NCBI RefSeq assembly: GCF_021462225.1
Contig: NC_061817.1
Location: 7,785,327 to 7,849,326, forward strand
Direction of reading: 5' to 3'
DNA length: 64,000 nucleotides
DNA from: Girardinichthys multiradiatus
Lineage: Eukaryota > Chordata > Actinopteri > Cyprinodontiformes > Goodeidae
Below the pieces are notes generated by a model that saw nothing but the letters and a program-made list of their open reading frames with translations, did not search any database and was not told the DNA's origin. Positions 33,782-44,091 of this stretch are shown here, one piece after another. Position 1 is the first letter of the stretch, and the number at the start of each line of letters is the position of its first letter. The translations under genes and the position numbers were made by a program.

Positions 33782-36700
33782 CCACCTTAGGCAGTAATAA
33801 CCAGTCACCTGTTGTCATAACTTTAAACCCTTTCAAAACATTTTACTTCACTTTTCCCTACACAATTGTTTTATTTTGCAGAGGTTTTTTGGCATTCAAT
33901 CACCTATTTCTCTGACGTCTTGCCATGACGTTTCAGGTAATATAAAGTCTTGACTTTGACTTGGCTATTGCAACTGCCCCTCTTTTACCACCATAACTTT
34001 ATCATCAGTCCAGTTAAAGTTCTCCTTTGAAGCTTGACTGTTCTAATTTGGTGGCATGTTGCTGTTTTTACCTCCCATGAGCTGTCTGTGCATGCCCGGG
34101 CTTTTGTATCCACGGCTCTTGGGGCCACTAATGGGCCCGGCTTACAAACTTCAGCTTTTTTAGTGTTGCTGAATATTCTCGAGTGGATGCGCTTTTTTTT
34201 TTAATACGGTGCCATCTTTATGGAAATCGTTTTTGAAGCGATACCATTTTCATCTTTTTCAAATTATGACTGTTTGGTTTATAAGACAAATTTCAGAAGG
34301 CATTTGTCATTTCAGTTTGTTCAAACTAGACTAAAATGATTAATATATTTATTATCACAGTCTCTTCACTTGTTTGTACATTTAATACTAGGGAGGAGAG
34401 CTCCCTTTTAACAGACCTGCAGAACAAAACTCAGGAAGATGGACAATATTTGTCAACCTGCTTTGGGATGAGGTAAAATACAGGCAAATGTAGTTGCACA
34501 GAATAAAGTGCAATGTTGCTGATGGCAATACTATACTGTGCTTAGATAAAAAGGAAGAGCTTATGAAAAGTGATCAGCAAATCATGTGAATGTTCTATCA
34601 TGGATTAGCCAAATAGCAATGTAAATAAATAGCTGTTTTGACATGTGAGCAGAACCATCCAAACCTTTTTGGTATTAAGAAGGTCTCTGCCTCCAGGAAC
34701 AGCTAGGAGCTAGTTTCAAACAAGAGCTGTATCAGAACTCACAGACTTTATTTCTGGTTCCACCAAGCAGAACAAACAGGCCTTTAGTCAGGGAGCAAAG
34801 TTCTCTGTTGTAAAAAGAAAAAAGAAAAAATCTTGTATTTTTGGAATATGATAGAGCTTTGTTCTTCAATTGCTTATTTGTAGAAAGAACTTGTTTTTTC
34901 AATGTAATATAATTTACATAAATTTAAAAATGAATATTTTTATGATGAAGAATGAGTGTAATTTTTATGTAATATTATGTACATGTGTAAACTATAAACA
35001 TGCATTATTTATGAGTGGGTTCTGTTTACATTTTCCACAAAGCACGTAATCAAGAACACAGTGTTGTCTTTTTTAAGCTTTTGATAAAGATTCAAAGCTC
35101 CAGCATTTAACCGTGTTCTCCCTGCAATGTACTGGCTGTAATTTATTACTGTTTTCAAACACATACACATATAAATGATGGCTTTGCAGTACTGTCACTG
35201 CACTGCAAGGCGTTTTAGCATTTTGCTCTGAGCGACTGTATTTTGCGATTATGTGTGTTTCAGCAATATTTTCCTCCAGTAGTTGATGTAGTTTTAATAG
35301 CTAAGAACATCACACAGAAGAAGGAAGAGGACACTGAGATGCAGACATCATTCAAACTGTATGCTGCACTTTAAACCTGAGCAGAAAATTTTACAATATG
35401 CTCTAAAAAAGCTGATTTTATTTTTCCAATATTAAAGTATAAACTGAAGTAAAACTAACTTCTAAATGTGTGAGAATGTTAAGTTATTTTAATCACTGCA
35501 GTAAAAATGTGAATAATGGCAACATACATGGTAAAGGTGGCCTCTTCACATCACCTTTTACTTAAACAGCAGCCAACTTGGCCATAAACACTCAGAGCTG
35601 CAACATTTCACAAGACAGACCAAATCTCAAATCAAATTTTGCTCGATATTTCATCAGCCCTGTCTTACCTTTAAATTCATTGGCAGCAGAAGAAGCTGGC
35701 AAAGTGTCTCCTACTGATGCTTAAGGTCAGTGTTGGAGTACTGCAGAGGCTATCCAGAAGATGGATTATGCTGGGATGAAGCCGGTTTGAGGGTTTGTTA
35801 AATTTTGACTTGTCTTATCCTCACATTTATAATAAATAACTTTTATCATCTTGACAACATTACCAAGGCCAACAGAACAGTGATCAGATCAGTGATTTTC
35901 AGTTCCCATTAGCAGGTGACTGCCTGGTAAATTAATTGTGATTATTTTGAGAACCGGATATGAAAGCTAGTAATTTTAGCTTGAAACCATGTTGTATCAA
36001 TCTTTACCTCTCTCAATTTCAATTTAGAATTAAACTAGTTCCTGCTTTGCTCCCAGTTTGTTGACAGAATTTGCAGATACCGCTTATCAGCCTGGACAAC
36101 ATTTGTCGCTAAAGAAGCCTTTACCAGTTTTAACATTTTTCTGTGGTAGCATTTTGAGCACTCTGTAGAAAAATAAGTGGTGATGTAATGACAGGGAAGA
36201 TACAGAGCACTCTGAGAATATCGTGACTGGCTTATTGCTAATGATGATAAACTTGGCATCTGTTTCTGAGCTTAGTAGCTGCGTGTTCCTTTTTTGTCAA
36301 AAGGGAGCATTTTCAATACTTGTCTGGTTTTAGGATCACGTTTGAATTTGACAAGCCTTAAATGTCAATATTTGGATGAGTCAAACCTGAACTGAGTTAC
36401 AGTACATAAAAAAAAAAACAACATATTGTTTAAAACACAGGCTGGGCTTTTGAGATCTTTTCTTTATTCATGTAAACAGAAAATCCTTAGTTTTCCCAAA
36501 AAATATTGCTTTTATTTGTAAGCTTAGACGATTAGATGTGCTTTGTATAGAAGCAGCATGGCATAAGCCCATGGCTCACCCTTTCAGAAGGGCAGAGGTA
36601 GTCTCTGCCTCATCTCGTGCTTTTCAGAGCAGATTAAATCTGATTTATTATATAATTCAAACTATTAAAAATGATGAACTCTTGTCAACAGTGATGATAT

Positions 36701-36926
36701 GTAATGTAACTATATCAACATTACAAAAGTGATATAAAGTGAGAAAATAAAATATAAGTGGATTTATGAATGAGTATGCTGTCTGAAGCGAGGTTCAGCT
36801 CATCTTTGCCTCACCTTGAATATCTCCTGTTTAAGCAAGAAATATGTGATGTCATTGATTTTGATTTAAAAACTCACTAGAATCAGACCTAATAAATGTA
36901 AAACAAGCATGAATTGTTATCAACAA

Positions 36927-36930
<4 letters not shown>
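33782..36930. other. No gene recognised; faint Tc1 trace
   Basis: AT-rich DNA. At 33950-33980, CTTGACTTTGACTTGGC resembles the Tc1 coding strand complement for QSQS-like motifs, but it is too short to call. Nothing else is supported over 3.1 kb. Confidence 0.5.

Positions 36931-36967
<37 letters not shown>
36931..36967. repeat. (TA)n microsatellite, left block
   Basis: TA run directly beside the 3' tail of the RTE-like fragment. Confidence 0.9.
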
Positions 36968-36968
<1 letters not shown>

Positions 36969-37170
36969 CTCGTACTTGTACTCGTACTCGTTGTCTTCCG
37001 CTTTATCCGGGACCGGGTCGCGGGGGCAGCAGACTCAGCACAGACGCCCAGACGTCCCTCTCCCCAGACACCTCTTCCAGCTCCTCCGGGGGGAGCCCAA
37101 GGCATTCCCAGGCCAGCTGAGAGACATAGTCCCTCCAGCGTGTCCTGGGCCGTCCCCTGGGCCTCCTCAC
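36968..37170 (-). mobile_element. 5'-truncated RTE-like LINE 3' end
   Basis: The minus strand encodes the last ~55 codons of the same LINE protein seen at 48029-48919 (GRPRTRWRDYVS, EELEEVSGERDVWAS, LLPPRPGPG), ending at a TAA complementary to 37003-37005. A short 3' part with an ACGAGTACGAGTAC-type tail follows. It is bounded on both sides by TA repeats, so it either landed in a TA microsatellite or seeded one. The 5' truncation is typical of incomplete LINE copying. Confidence 0.85.
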
Positions 37171-37192
37171 TATATATATATATATATATATA
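37171..37192. repeat. (TA)n microsatellite, right block
   Basis: TA run at the truncated 5' side of the RTE-like fragment. Confidence 0.9.
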
Positions 37193-37939
37193 GTTACTGT
37201 TGTTATCAAAATATTATTTTATGTTTTATACTAAGTTGAATCTCTCTTTTTTTTATCCGTCAGATACCTTGTACATCTCTACTTGGAAGTGTTACATCTC
37301 CAAAGGTGGATGTTTGCTTTTTTTAAGGGGAGTACGTAATGCCTCATGTTTTGTTATAGGCCTGCCTCCTACTTTGGGATTTGGGTGCTGCTTTTTGGGT
37401 TTCAAGCCAATCATCAATTAGCAGTGCCCATTTAATGTCTGCACTCCCGGGCCTTCTGGCCATGCACCCTTATTTGTTTGTGCGGGCTTCATGATTTTGT
37501 ACAGTTCTAACACTTTTGTTCAGACTCTTTTTGTATGGGAGAACTGCCTTTTTTATTCCCAGTTTTTTCTGGTTTATTTGCTTGTTAGGTGAGTTATTTT
37601 GTAGGTTTGTATATATATTTTTTGAGTTAGGTGTCTTCCACTTTTACTTTCTTTTTGTTTGTTGTGTTGGCATGAGCGCTCAATAAGGCTAAATATCAGT
37701 TACAATATACCAGAAAATAAACATGTTAAAGGGCAACTTGTCTCCTCATTCACTATCTAGAAATATGTTAGTCCCTTATATCCTCAGGTCTTTCTCTTGC
37801 TCTCGGTGGAAGACACACGCATGAAGCAGGTTTGCTGATCCCTGCTTCTGCTTTTTGTCTGTATTTTTCTCAGAGCCTCGCTTTGCATATCCTCCAAACT
37901 TTTATATTATGGATTTGCTCAGCTGGACTCTCAACGTAA

Positions 37940-38416
37940 TTGATCAAATTTTTTTCTCTTCAACGGCAAGTCAAGGTTAAGCACACCCTCTTGTCCAGAC
38001 AGGACGTTCGTCTCTGGATACACAATGGATTCTTGGAAGCAGTGGAAGATTGTGTGCCTGACTACGATGAGGACATAGAAGATGTGTACATATTTGGACT
38101 TTTGATAACAGGATTTCTGCCTTTTGGAGTTGGTGGTTACCTGGCTTATCGAGTGATTCACAAAACGTGGGTGGCTGTTCAAAGCATTTCAAAGCTGCCT
38201 GCGATGTTGGATGGAGTCTGTAGAGCAATCAACACTCAGACTGGAATGTTAAGAGAGCAGAATCGCAAGCTGGACACGATTCTTGAACAGAATCGCAGCC
38301 TGGCAGCGGTTGGACTCAGGTTAAAGGATATAATCTTGGAGATGTTGTATGCTCGAGATCTGCGGAAAGTACCAGAAATTTGGCTGTTTGGATTTGCAAT
38401 TGAGACATACCAGTAA
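37940..38416 (+). CDS. Unidentified ORF, hydrophobic segment plus coiled coil
   Basis: I do not recognise this protein. The open frame gives 158 codons to a TAA at 38414. It has an acidic patch (DYDEDIEDV, about residues 41-49), a hydrophobic stretch of some 20 residues (YIFGLLITGFLPFGVGGYLA, about 50-69) that could cross a membrane, and a heptad-like helix (LREQNRKLDTILEQNRSLAAV, about 103-123). The frame starts only at a TTG; the likely true start is the ATG at 37909 in the neighbouring frame (MDLLSWTLNVIDQI). The two frames meet at a T7 run (37949-37955), where loss of one T would join them into a protein of about 168 residues. So this copy may be frameshifted, or the start is elsewhere. 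Composition looks protein-like, not random. Confidence 0.4.
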   Translation: MIKFFSLQRQVKVKHTLLSRQDVRLWIHNGFLEAVEDCVPDYDEDIEDVYIFGLLITGFLPFGVGGYLAYRVIHKTWVAVQSISKLPAMLDGVCRAINTQTGMLREQNRKLDTILEQNRSLAAVGLRLKDIILEMLYARDLRKVPEIWLFGFAIETYQ

Positions 38417-38863
38417 AACTCTTAAGGTAGTTGGAAATTCACAACTGCCTCAACCACAACATTTATTGTTTTTCTAAATCTGACTCCCCAATGTGGCCTT
38501 GGCAACTTCTGCTAACTGGCTATCGACAAAATATCTCCTGGATGTTATATAAACACGATGCTCTTCCCCAGCACTCCCCTACCTGCTGTGTGCTGATAGG
38601 ACTATGCGGCCGATTGATAAAACTTCCACCTCTCTTCTCAAGGACAATGGCGCTTCTATCAGTGTTGACAGTCTAATTCTTGCAAACACACTCAGACTTA
38701 TATATATTGGCACCCTCAAGATTCCACCGTACCCTTGCTAAATCTTTACTTATGTGTGTGTTGCTTACCCCTGCTCAGGTTTTTTGTACTATTTCAGCAG
38801 AATAGTCTGAAATATGATTTTTTTCCCTCCTATCTTACTTTACCTAAATGTGTTTTCATTACT

Positions 38864-39232
38864 TTTCATAGATTTTTGGATTTCTCAGAAGGATTACCAG
38901 CAAAAGCCAATTATTATTATTAGTATTTCATTACTTTTTCATAGATTTTTAGTTTTATCAGAATGATTACCAGTGAAAACCAAATATTAATAGTAATTTG
39001 GACTTTAGCTGCTCTTACACCAATGACCCAGCTTTCTTAATTAGACTACAATGGACTGTTATTATTTAGTTCAACTTCAGTACCAGTAAAAGCAATATAT
39101 CATTAGCACCTGAAAATCTGGATTAAAGCTGTTTTGTACCAGTGACTCAGCTTCCCTAGTTAGAATTCAGTGGAATGATGAGACTATTAGATTTCTCAGA
39201 AGGATTCATAGATTTTTAGATTTCTTAGAAGG
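38864..39232 (+). repeat. Degenerate tandem repeats
   Basis: The phrase TTCATAGATTTTTGGATTTC and CAGAAGGATTACCAG-type continuation recurs near 38868, 38938 and 39208, with a shorter copy near 39187. A second phrase around CAATGACCCAGCTTTCTTA (39021) recurs as CAGTGACTCAGCTTCCCTA (39140). Unit length is irregular, so this is an old, diverged duplication. Confidence 0.6.
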
Positions 39233-39311
39233 ATTGTAGTATCATTGGATTTGTTTTTCTGTGTCTGTATCTGTGTTTATTTTCTTTGTGATTGTATTGT
39301 AATTGTATGTA

Positions 39312-39354
39312 CAGCGCTTTGAGTATTACTGAAAAGCGCTACATAAATAAACGT
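39312..39354 (+). other. LINE-like 3' hairpin and A-rich tail
   Basis: CAGCGCTTT pairs with AAAAGCGCT across about 12 bases, followed by ACATAAATAAA. Such 3' stem-loops are used by L2/CR1-type LINEs and their SINEs for priming; role here inferred. Confidence 0.5.
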
Positions 39355-39359
39355 ACCTT

Positions 39360-40640
39360 ACCTCTAGACCTGCCAGGGAATGTAACAAGGGAGTATTGTA
39401 TATTATTTCTTTGCTGTGGACTGTAGGTTTATGTGGGTAAACTCTGAGCTTCCTTTAATTTTTCTCCTACCCTTTTTTAACTGTGATTTTCTCCTCCCAC
39501 TCCTGAAGTTTAAGTTATTTTCTAAAATAGGAGTAGTACATTTATGACATTTCTGTTCATTCCACCCCCTACTGTGTGCTTACTGTTCCTGTTTGTTCTT
39601 GCTACAGCATTTTACAATACCTTATTTCTGTGTGTGTGTGTATTTAAAGGACAATGATGCACAAATAAAACTGTTTTGGGTTGTATTGATAGAGGTAAAT
39701 TGTTTTTTTTTTTTTTGCCCCCTCCATCAGCTTGCACTCACATATTCTTTCAAATGCTGTGTGTGGGTGGGTGTGTGTTTGTGCTATCAAGCTGCTGGGC
39801 ACTCCTGTCCCTGTGGCTTATCATCTGTCTGCACCTTCAGGGGTCGACAGCAGGTGGTTTCTAAACAAGCCTGGACACTTCTGTCCTTGCATCTGTCTAA
39901 AAGTACCCATATTTGTATTTCTTAGCCCTCACAAACATTTATTGTACTTCAACGTGATTTTTGTGGACGTGTGTGTGTGCCCTACTGCTTTTCAGTTTCT
40001 GCCAACTTACACACCGGATGTGACAAATAAGGAAAGTGCCTATCTTAGGTTATTTGAGCTATAGGCGATAAAGACAATTGACAAATGGGAAATACCCAAA
40101 TACCAAATAAGTTTTATCACAGTTAGAAAAATGTTGAACTAAAGATGTCCAAACAGAAAAGGGTGAAATGCTTCCTTCCTCTACACAAGTAGAAATAAGA
40201 AATCGGATAACCCCTATATCAGATCTAACACTTTTACATGCACTACAGAAATTCAAAAGTCAAGAAATCCTTGTTTACATGTTCCAGTCTGCTATCGCAT
40301 TTATTTTAGAGTACATACGAACGTAATGACGTAAGGCACACAATTTCTGTTGTTTTTAAAATATTCGGTCGAGTGTTGAACATGGTCATGGCTGTGGTTT
40401 TCACGTTACTTGTGCTATTTTAGGAGGTAATTTCAACACAAAATAGACTACAAAATGCGGCAGACTTTTTGTTTCGTCAGTATGACTTGCAGAGAAAATG
40501 ACAACTGGCTCTCTTATGGCTAGCATATGCCCTTGGTGTTGGTGTGAAAGCTCACTGTGACAAAGCTTGCTTACTAGATGTGTGTTCGAAAGACTAGTGG
40601 GAGACAGTGGTGCTTAAAGAATTTACAAACACTCTACATG
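39360..40640. other. No gene recognised
   Basis: Mixed sequence with a GT run near 39627-39640 and poly-T at 39701-39715. No supported gene. The last part may belong to the Harbinger relic that follows. Confidence 0.5.
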
Positions 40641-40649
40641 TTCTATAAA

Positions 40650-40880
40650 GGCATTGTAACTTTCTTAATTCATCGGTTCATCCATCTCCCAACCCACAAG
40701 GAAACCTGTGCTATAGCCAAACATTCTGATGCCAAATTCCATATCCCCCAAATAATACAATGTATAGATGGCAGCCACTTCCTGTATTGGTACCCAGTGA
40801 TTGCAACAGAGACTTTGTCAACAGAAAATGATGGGCAGCCAATGTACTTCAAGGTGTTGGGAGTATCTGAATGCAATATC
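40650..40880 (+). pseudogene. PIF/Harbinger-type transposase fragment
   Basis: The translation includes RFIHLPT, then KFHIPQIIQCIDGSH and ENDGQPMYFKVLGV. This is the layout of the HARBI1/PIF nuclease domain around its first catalytic aspartate (IDGTH or IDGSH), followed by the region that normally reads N-R-K or similar and a hydrophobic strand. Only about 75 codons are recognisable; the other catalytic residues are missing and the frame soon becomes non-coding. The DNA-binding partner protein of Harbinger elements is not visible. No link to the TIR element at 20286-21001 is shown, though both could belong to one superfamily. Confidence 0.55.
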
Positions 40881-41029
40881 GTATACCTTTTATTTTGCTG
40901 TTTGTGGCATACATGTGCATGCTACAAATATGCACACACATGTTTACACATAAATTTAAAGATGTTCACCTTCAAAGTGTTCACATTGCACTTAAGAAAA
41001 AAGCTTAGAGCCGGTCTAAAAATGCTTTG

Positions 41030-41830
41030 CTCTCAGTACATGCATGTATATTTCACAAACATGCACAAATGGTATGCCAGGTCCACTACACACAAGTATG
41101 TGTATACACAAATTTAAAAGCATTCACCTTTCTGCACTGTGGCTGCTGGGTGGTTCCCCTGGGACTCTCCCCTGCTCTTCTCTGGGGGGGTTGCGGTAGT
41201 CCCGGCGGTGGTTCTCCTGGGGTTCTTGTGCCATGGGGGGCCTTTTGGGTGTCTGTGGCTCGGATCTCCTCCATATCTGTCCCGGAACCAGGGGGGGCAG
41301 GTCTGTGGCTCCTCACACTCACTATTGCATATTTTTATGGAGAAACCTTGTATACTCCAGTGCGTTCACACCCAGACCCACAGGTGTGTAGATTCAGGTG
41401 TTAACAAATACAGAAATGTTCTATACTGAGCTGCATTTACCACTAAATACATCTAGCATTGATAAGTACCGTGCACTTTTTGGTAAAACAGCTGATAATA
41501 TGAACGTTTCTGCAGGTGTAGAAGCAAGCAGCGTGTTATCTTGTATTCTCTTCATCCTTATTTTTTTCCTTCTTTTCTCCTTCTCTCCCCTCTTCCTTTT
41601 TGCCCCACCTCTCTCTTTTGTGCTTCTTATTTTTTTCCTTTTCAATTCTATCTCCATGTCTATAACAAGTGAAATAATTTCAAAGCAGTTTCTAAGATAT
41701 TTTTTTTTTATAAATATCAAGCAGAGCTTTAAAGCGTAATGCTCCACTTGTGAAAGTAAATCTGTTGGTCTTTTTCTTGGCACTCAGACAACAATTCTGA
41801 ACACCACTGCTTCACAGGACACGGTTAAAG
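41030..41830. repeat. Unclassified interspersed repeat with pyrimidine-rich tract
   Basis: A GC-rich block (41130-41320) is followed by a TGTTAACAAATACAG-type spacer, then a T/C-rich tract (41540-41650), then TTTAAAGCGTAATGCTCCAC and GTGAAAGTAAATCTGTTGG. I recall this order of segments from other fish sequences but cannot name the family. No ends or duplications found. Confidence 0.35.
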
Positions 41831-42241
41831 AAAAAAAAAAAAAGCATCCACCCTAAATCAAAAATGAAAAGAGGTTAGATCAGTAAAAAAAAAAAAAACA
41901 ATAATGCTCCTTAAAGTGTGAAGAATGATTGATGATGGTGACACAACACGGTTGGTTGGGCTCCGTGTTTGCTTTGTGTGATTTTCACCTTTTAGCTTTT
42001 TTATCCAGCATAACTGCAATCACCAACCTACCCACCAACCTGGATTTCTTGCAATCTCCAGCTTACCTTTGTGGCTCAACTCTTTTTCCAGTTTGCTGTT
42101 GGATCCCTGCAACATTGAATTTCTCAAATTGAACAAAGAGAGTATTTTATTGGTAAAATTACCGTTCATCTGAACTAATTTGGGGATGGTCACTTAACAG
42201 TATATTATGCTCTTTATAGATTAACATCGAGGTGCACTGCC
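41831..42241. other. Probable 5' leader of the LINE, otherwise unassigned
   Basis: A-rich runs at 41829-41842 and 41886-41900, then unremarkable sequence up to the LINE start codon. It could include the LINE promoter and 5' UTR, but nothing proves it. Confidence 0.35.
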
Positions 42242-42421
42242 ATGCACGCAAAATCGGGCCACTCGAAGAAGGAGATATTGGCATTAATACATATCGCCTT
42301 TTTGCTCTTGTTAGCGGGTGATGTACAGCTTAACCCAGGACCACACAAATCTGCCGCTATCGGTATTGGAGGACCACTTACCATCAAGCCAGAGCTGGTT
42401 GCCTTTGGATCGGGGCACTGA
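42242..42421 (+). pseudogene. LINE N-terminal peptide with hydrophobic lead and 2A-like motif
   Basis: From the ATG at 42242 the frame gives 59 codons to a TGA at 42419. Residues 12-25 are strongly hydrophobic (ILALIHIAFLLLLA) and run directly into GDVQLNPGP at residues 26-34. This matches the 2A consensus D-V-x-x-N-P-G-P, at which ribosomes skip the Gly-Pro bond; the usual E is Q here. 2A-like motifs at LINE N-termini are known, including versions where the lead acts as a signal peptide. In this copy the frame ends soon after. The 193-codon open frame at 42318-42899 lies in another frame and holds more plausible LINE sequence in its second half, so a frameshift near 42400 is likely. Confidence 0.7.
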
Positions 42422-43014
42422 CGGCATTAGCGGCAATGTGCCGGGGTGTATGTGTTATATCCAAGAAAACATCGGATGGCAGCTGGATCAGACTGTTTGG
42501 TGCAGTGAACATAGCATGACCAATGATAGATCTGAGACCCGTCATTGTGCTATGGTGTCGGACACATCAACTCAGGACACCTGTGGAGCCAGTACACTGT
42601 CAACAAACGTTTGTACTGACTGTTTTTGTCATGGAGGACCTTGGATCGTTCCTCCTGTCACACTGGATCTCAGTTTTGGGATTATTAAAAACAAACTGTT
42701 ACACCGAAGAAAAAGAGAAAACATAATGGCCAAATTAAATAAGATCAAGAGTCACGGACTTCAAAAAGACGCTCATTTCATAAAAACATTGAATACGGAG
42801 GCAATAACTAAACAGAAACATTTTTTTAAACTGTTAACAATGCTTTGGTGGTCTGCGACCCTGCACTCAAACTTAAAGGCAATTTTGATGGACATTTGAA
42901 TTTAAGAAGTCTCATGCCCAGATGTGAAGTAATAAGAACACAGTTAGTTGGATCTAAGCGAAACCTGGTTAACTGATAACATCCCGACCAATATGATTGA
43001 TGTGCCCGGATATA

Positions 43015-44091
43015 CATGGGTTGGACAATGAAACTGAAACACCTGTCATTTTAGTGTGGGAGGTTTCATGGCTAAATTAGACCAGCCTGGTAGCCAGTCT
43101 TCATGGATTGCACATTGCACCAGTAAGAGCAGAGTGTGAAGGTTCAATTAGGACGAACCACATCCAGCAGGATTAATTGTGGACGCAAGAGGAAGCTGTC
43201 TGAAAGGGATGTTCGGGTGCTAACCTGGATTGTATCCAAAAAACATAAAACCACGGCTGCCCAAATCACGGCAGAATTAAATGTGCACCTCAACTCTCCT
43301 GTTTCCACCAGAACTGTCTGTCGGGAGCTCCACAGGGTCAATATACATGGCTGCTATAGCCAAACCTTTGGTCACTCATGCCAATGCCAAATGTCGGTTT
43401 CAATGGTGCAAGGAGCGCAAATCGTGGGCTGTGGACATTGTGAAACATGTATTGTTCCCTGATGAGACCACCTTTACTGTTTTCCCCACATCTGGGAGAG
43501 TTACGGTGTGGAGAAGCCCCAAAGAAGTGTACCACCCAGACTGTTGCATGCCCAGAGTGAAGCATGGGGGTGGATCAGTGATGGTTTGGGCTGCCATATC
43601 ATGGCATTCCCTTGGCCCAATACTTGTGCTAGATGGGCGCGTCACTTCCAAGGACTACCGAACCATTCTTGAGGACTATGTGCATCCAATGGTTCAAACA
43701 TTGTATCCTGAAGGTGGTGCCGTGTATCAGGATGACAATGCACCAATACACACAGCAAGACTGGTGAAAGATTGGTTTGATGAAAATTAAAGTGAAGTTG
43801 AACATCTCCCATGGCCTGCACAGTCACCAGATCTAAATATTATTGAGCCCCTTTGGGGAGTTTTGGAGGAGCGAGTCAGGAAACGTTTTCCTCCACCAGT
43901 ATCACGTAGTGACCTGGCCACTATCCTGCAAGAAGAATGGGTTAAAATCCCTCTGACCACTGTGCAGGACTTGTATATGTCATTCCCAAGACGAATTGAC
44001 GCTGTATTGGCCGCAAAAGGAGGCCCTACACCATACTAATAAGTTATTGTGGTCTAAAACCAGGTGTTTCAGTTTCATTGTCCAACCCCTG
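43015..44091 (+). mobile_element. Tc1-like element (family D, copy 2), inside the LINE
   Basis: 1,077 bp with ends CATGGGTTGGACAATGAAAC and its near complement, flanked by TA at 43013-43014 and 44092-44093. Compared with copy 1 at 28897 it lacks the first ~180 bp of the transposase gene but keeps the catalytic domain. The inserted orientation is the same as the LINE. Confidence 0.92.
43152..44039 (+). pseudogene. Tc1-type transposase lacking its N-terminus
   Basis: Coding similarity begins abruptly at RTTSSRINCGRK near 43152, after the deletion, and runs to the TAA at 44037-44039 (GGPTPY). A small deletion near 43350 shifts the frame, and a TAA at 43788-43790 interrupts it just before SEVEHLPWPAQ. 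The DDE residues are visible: D in FPDETTF (about 43460), D in YQDDNAPIH (about 43732) and E in NIIEPLW (about 43841). It has lost most of the DNA-binding region, the start codon and the nuclear entry it would need. It is inactive as written. Confidence 0.9.

Larger units (their letters stand above)
37860..39354 (+). other. Putative unrecognised retroelement or repeat unit with one ORF
   Basis: Contains, in order, an ATG at 37909, an open frame to 38416, about 450 bp of non-coding sequence, degenerate tandem repeats at 38864-39232, and a 3' hairpin (CAGCGCTTT and AAAAGCGCT) followed by ACATAAATAAA. A hairpin with this sequence ends many vertebrate LINEs of the L2/CR1 group, so this may be a retrotransposed unit. 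I see no endonuclease or reverse transcriptase, no clear 5' edge and no target duplication. It might instead be a processed host gene or a host exon beside a LINE tail. Confidence 0.35.

Noticed and set aside
33940..34050. Tc1 element fragment
   Set aside because: A single short phrase resembles Tc1; too short to support.
41534..41650. Coding region from pyrimidine-rich tract
   Set aside because: Ser/Phe/Leu-rich translation comes from a T/C-rich low-complexity tract.
42318..42899. Stand-alone 193-codon gene
   Set aside because: It overlaps the LINE start in another frame and is best read as frameshifted LINE sequence.
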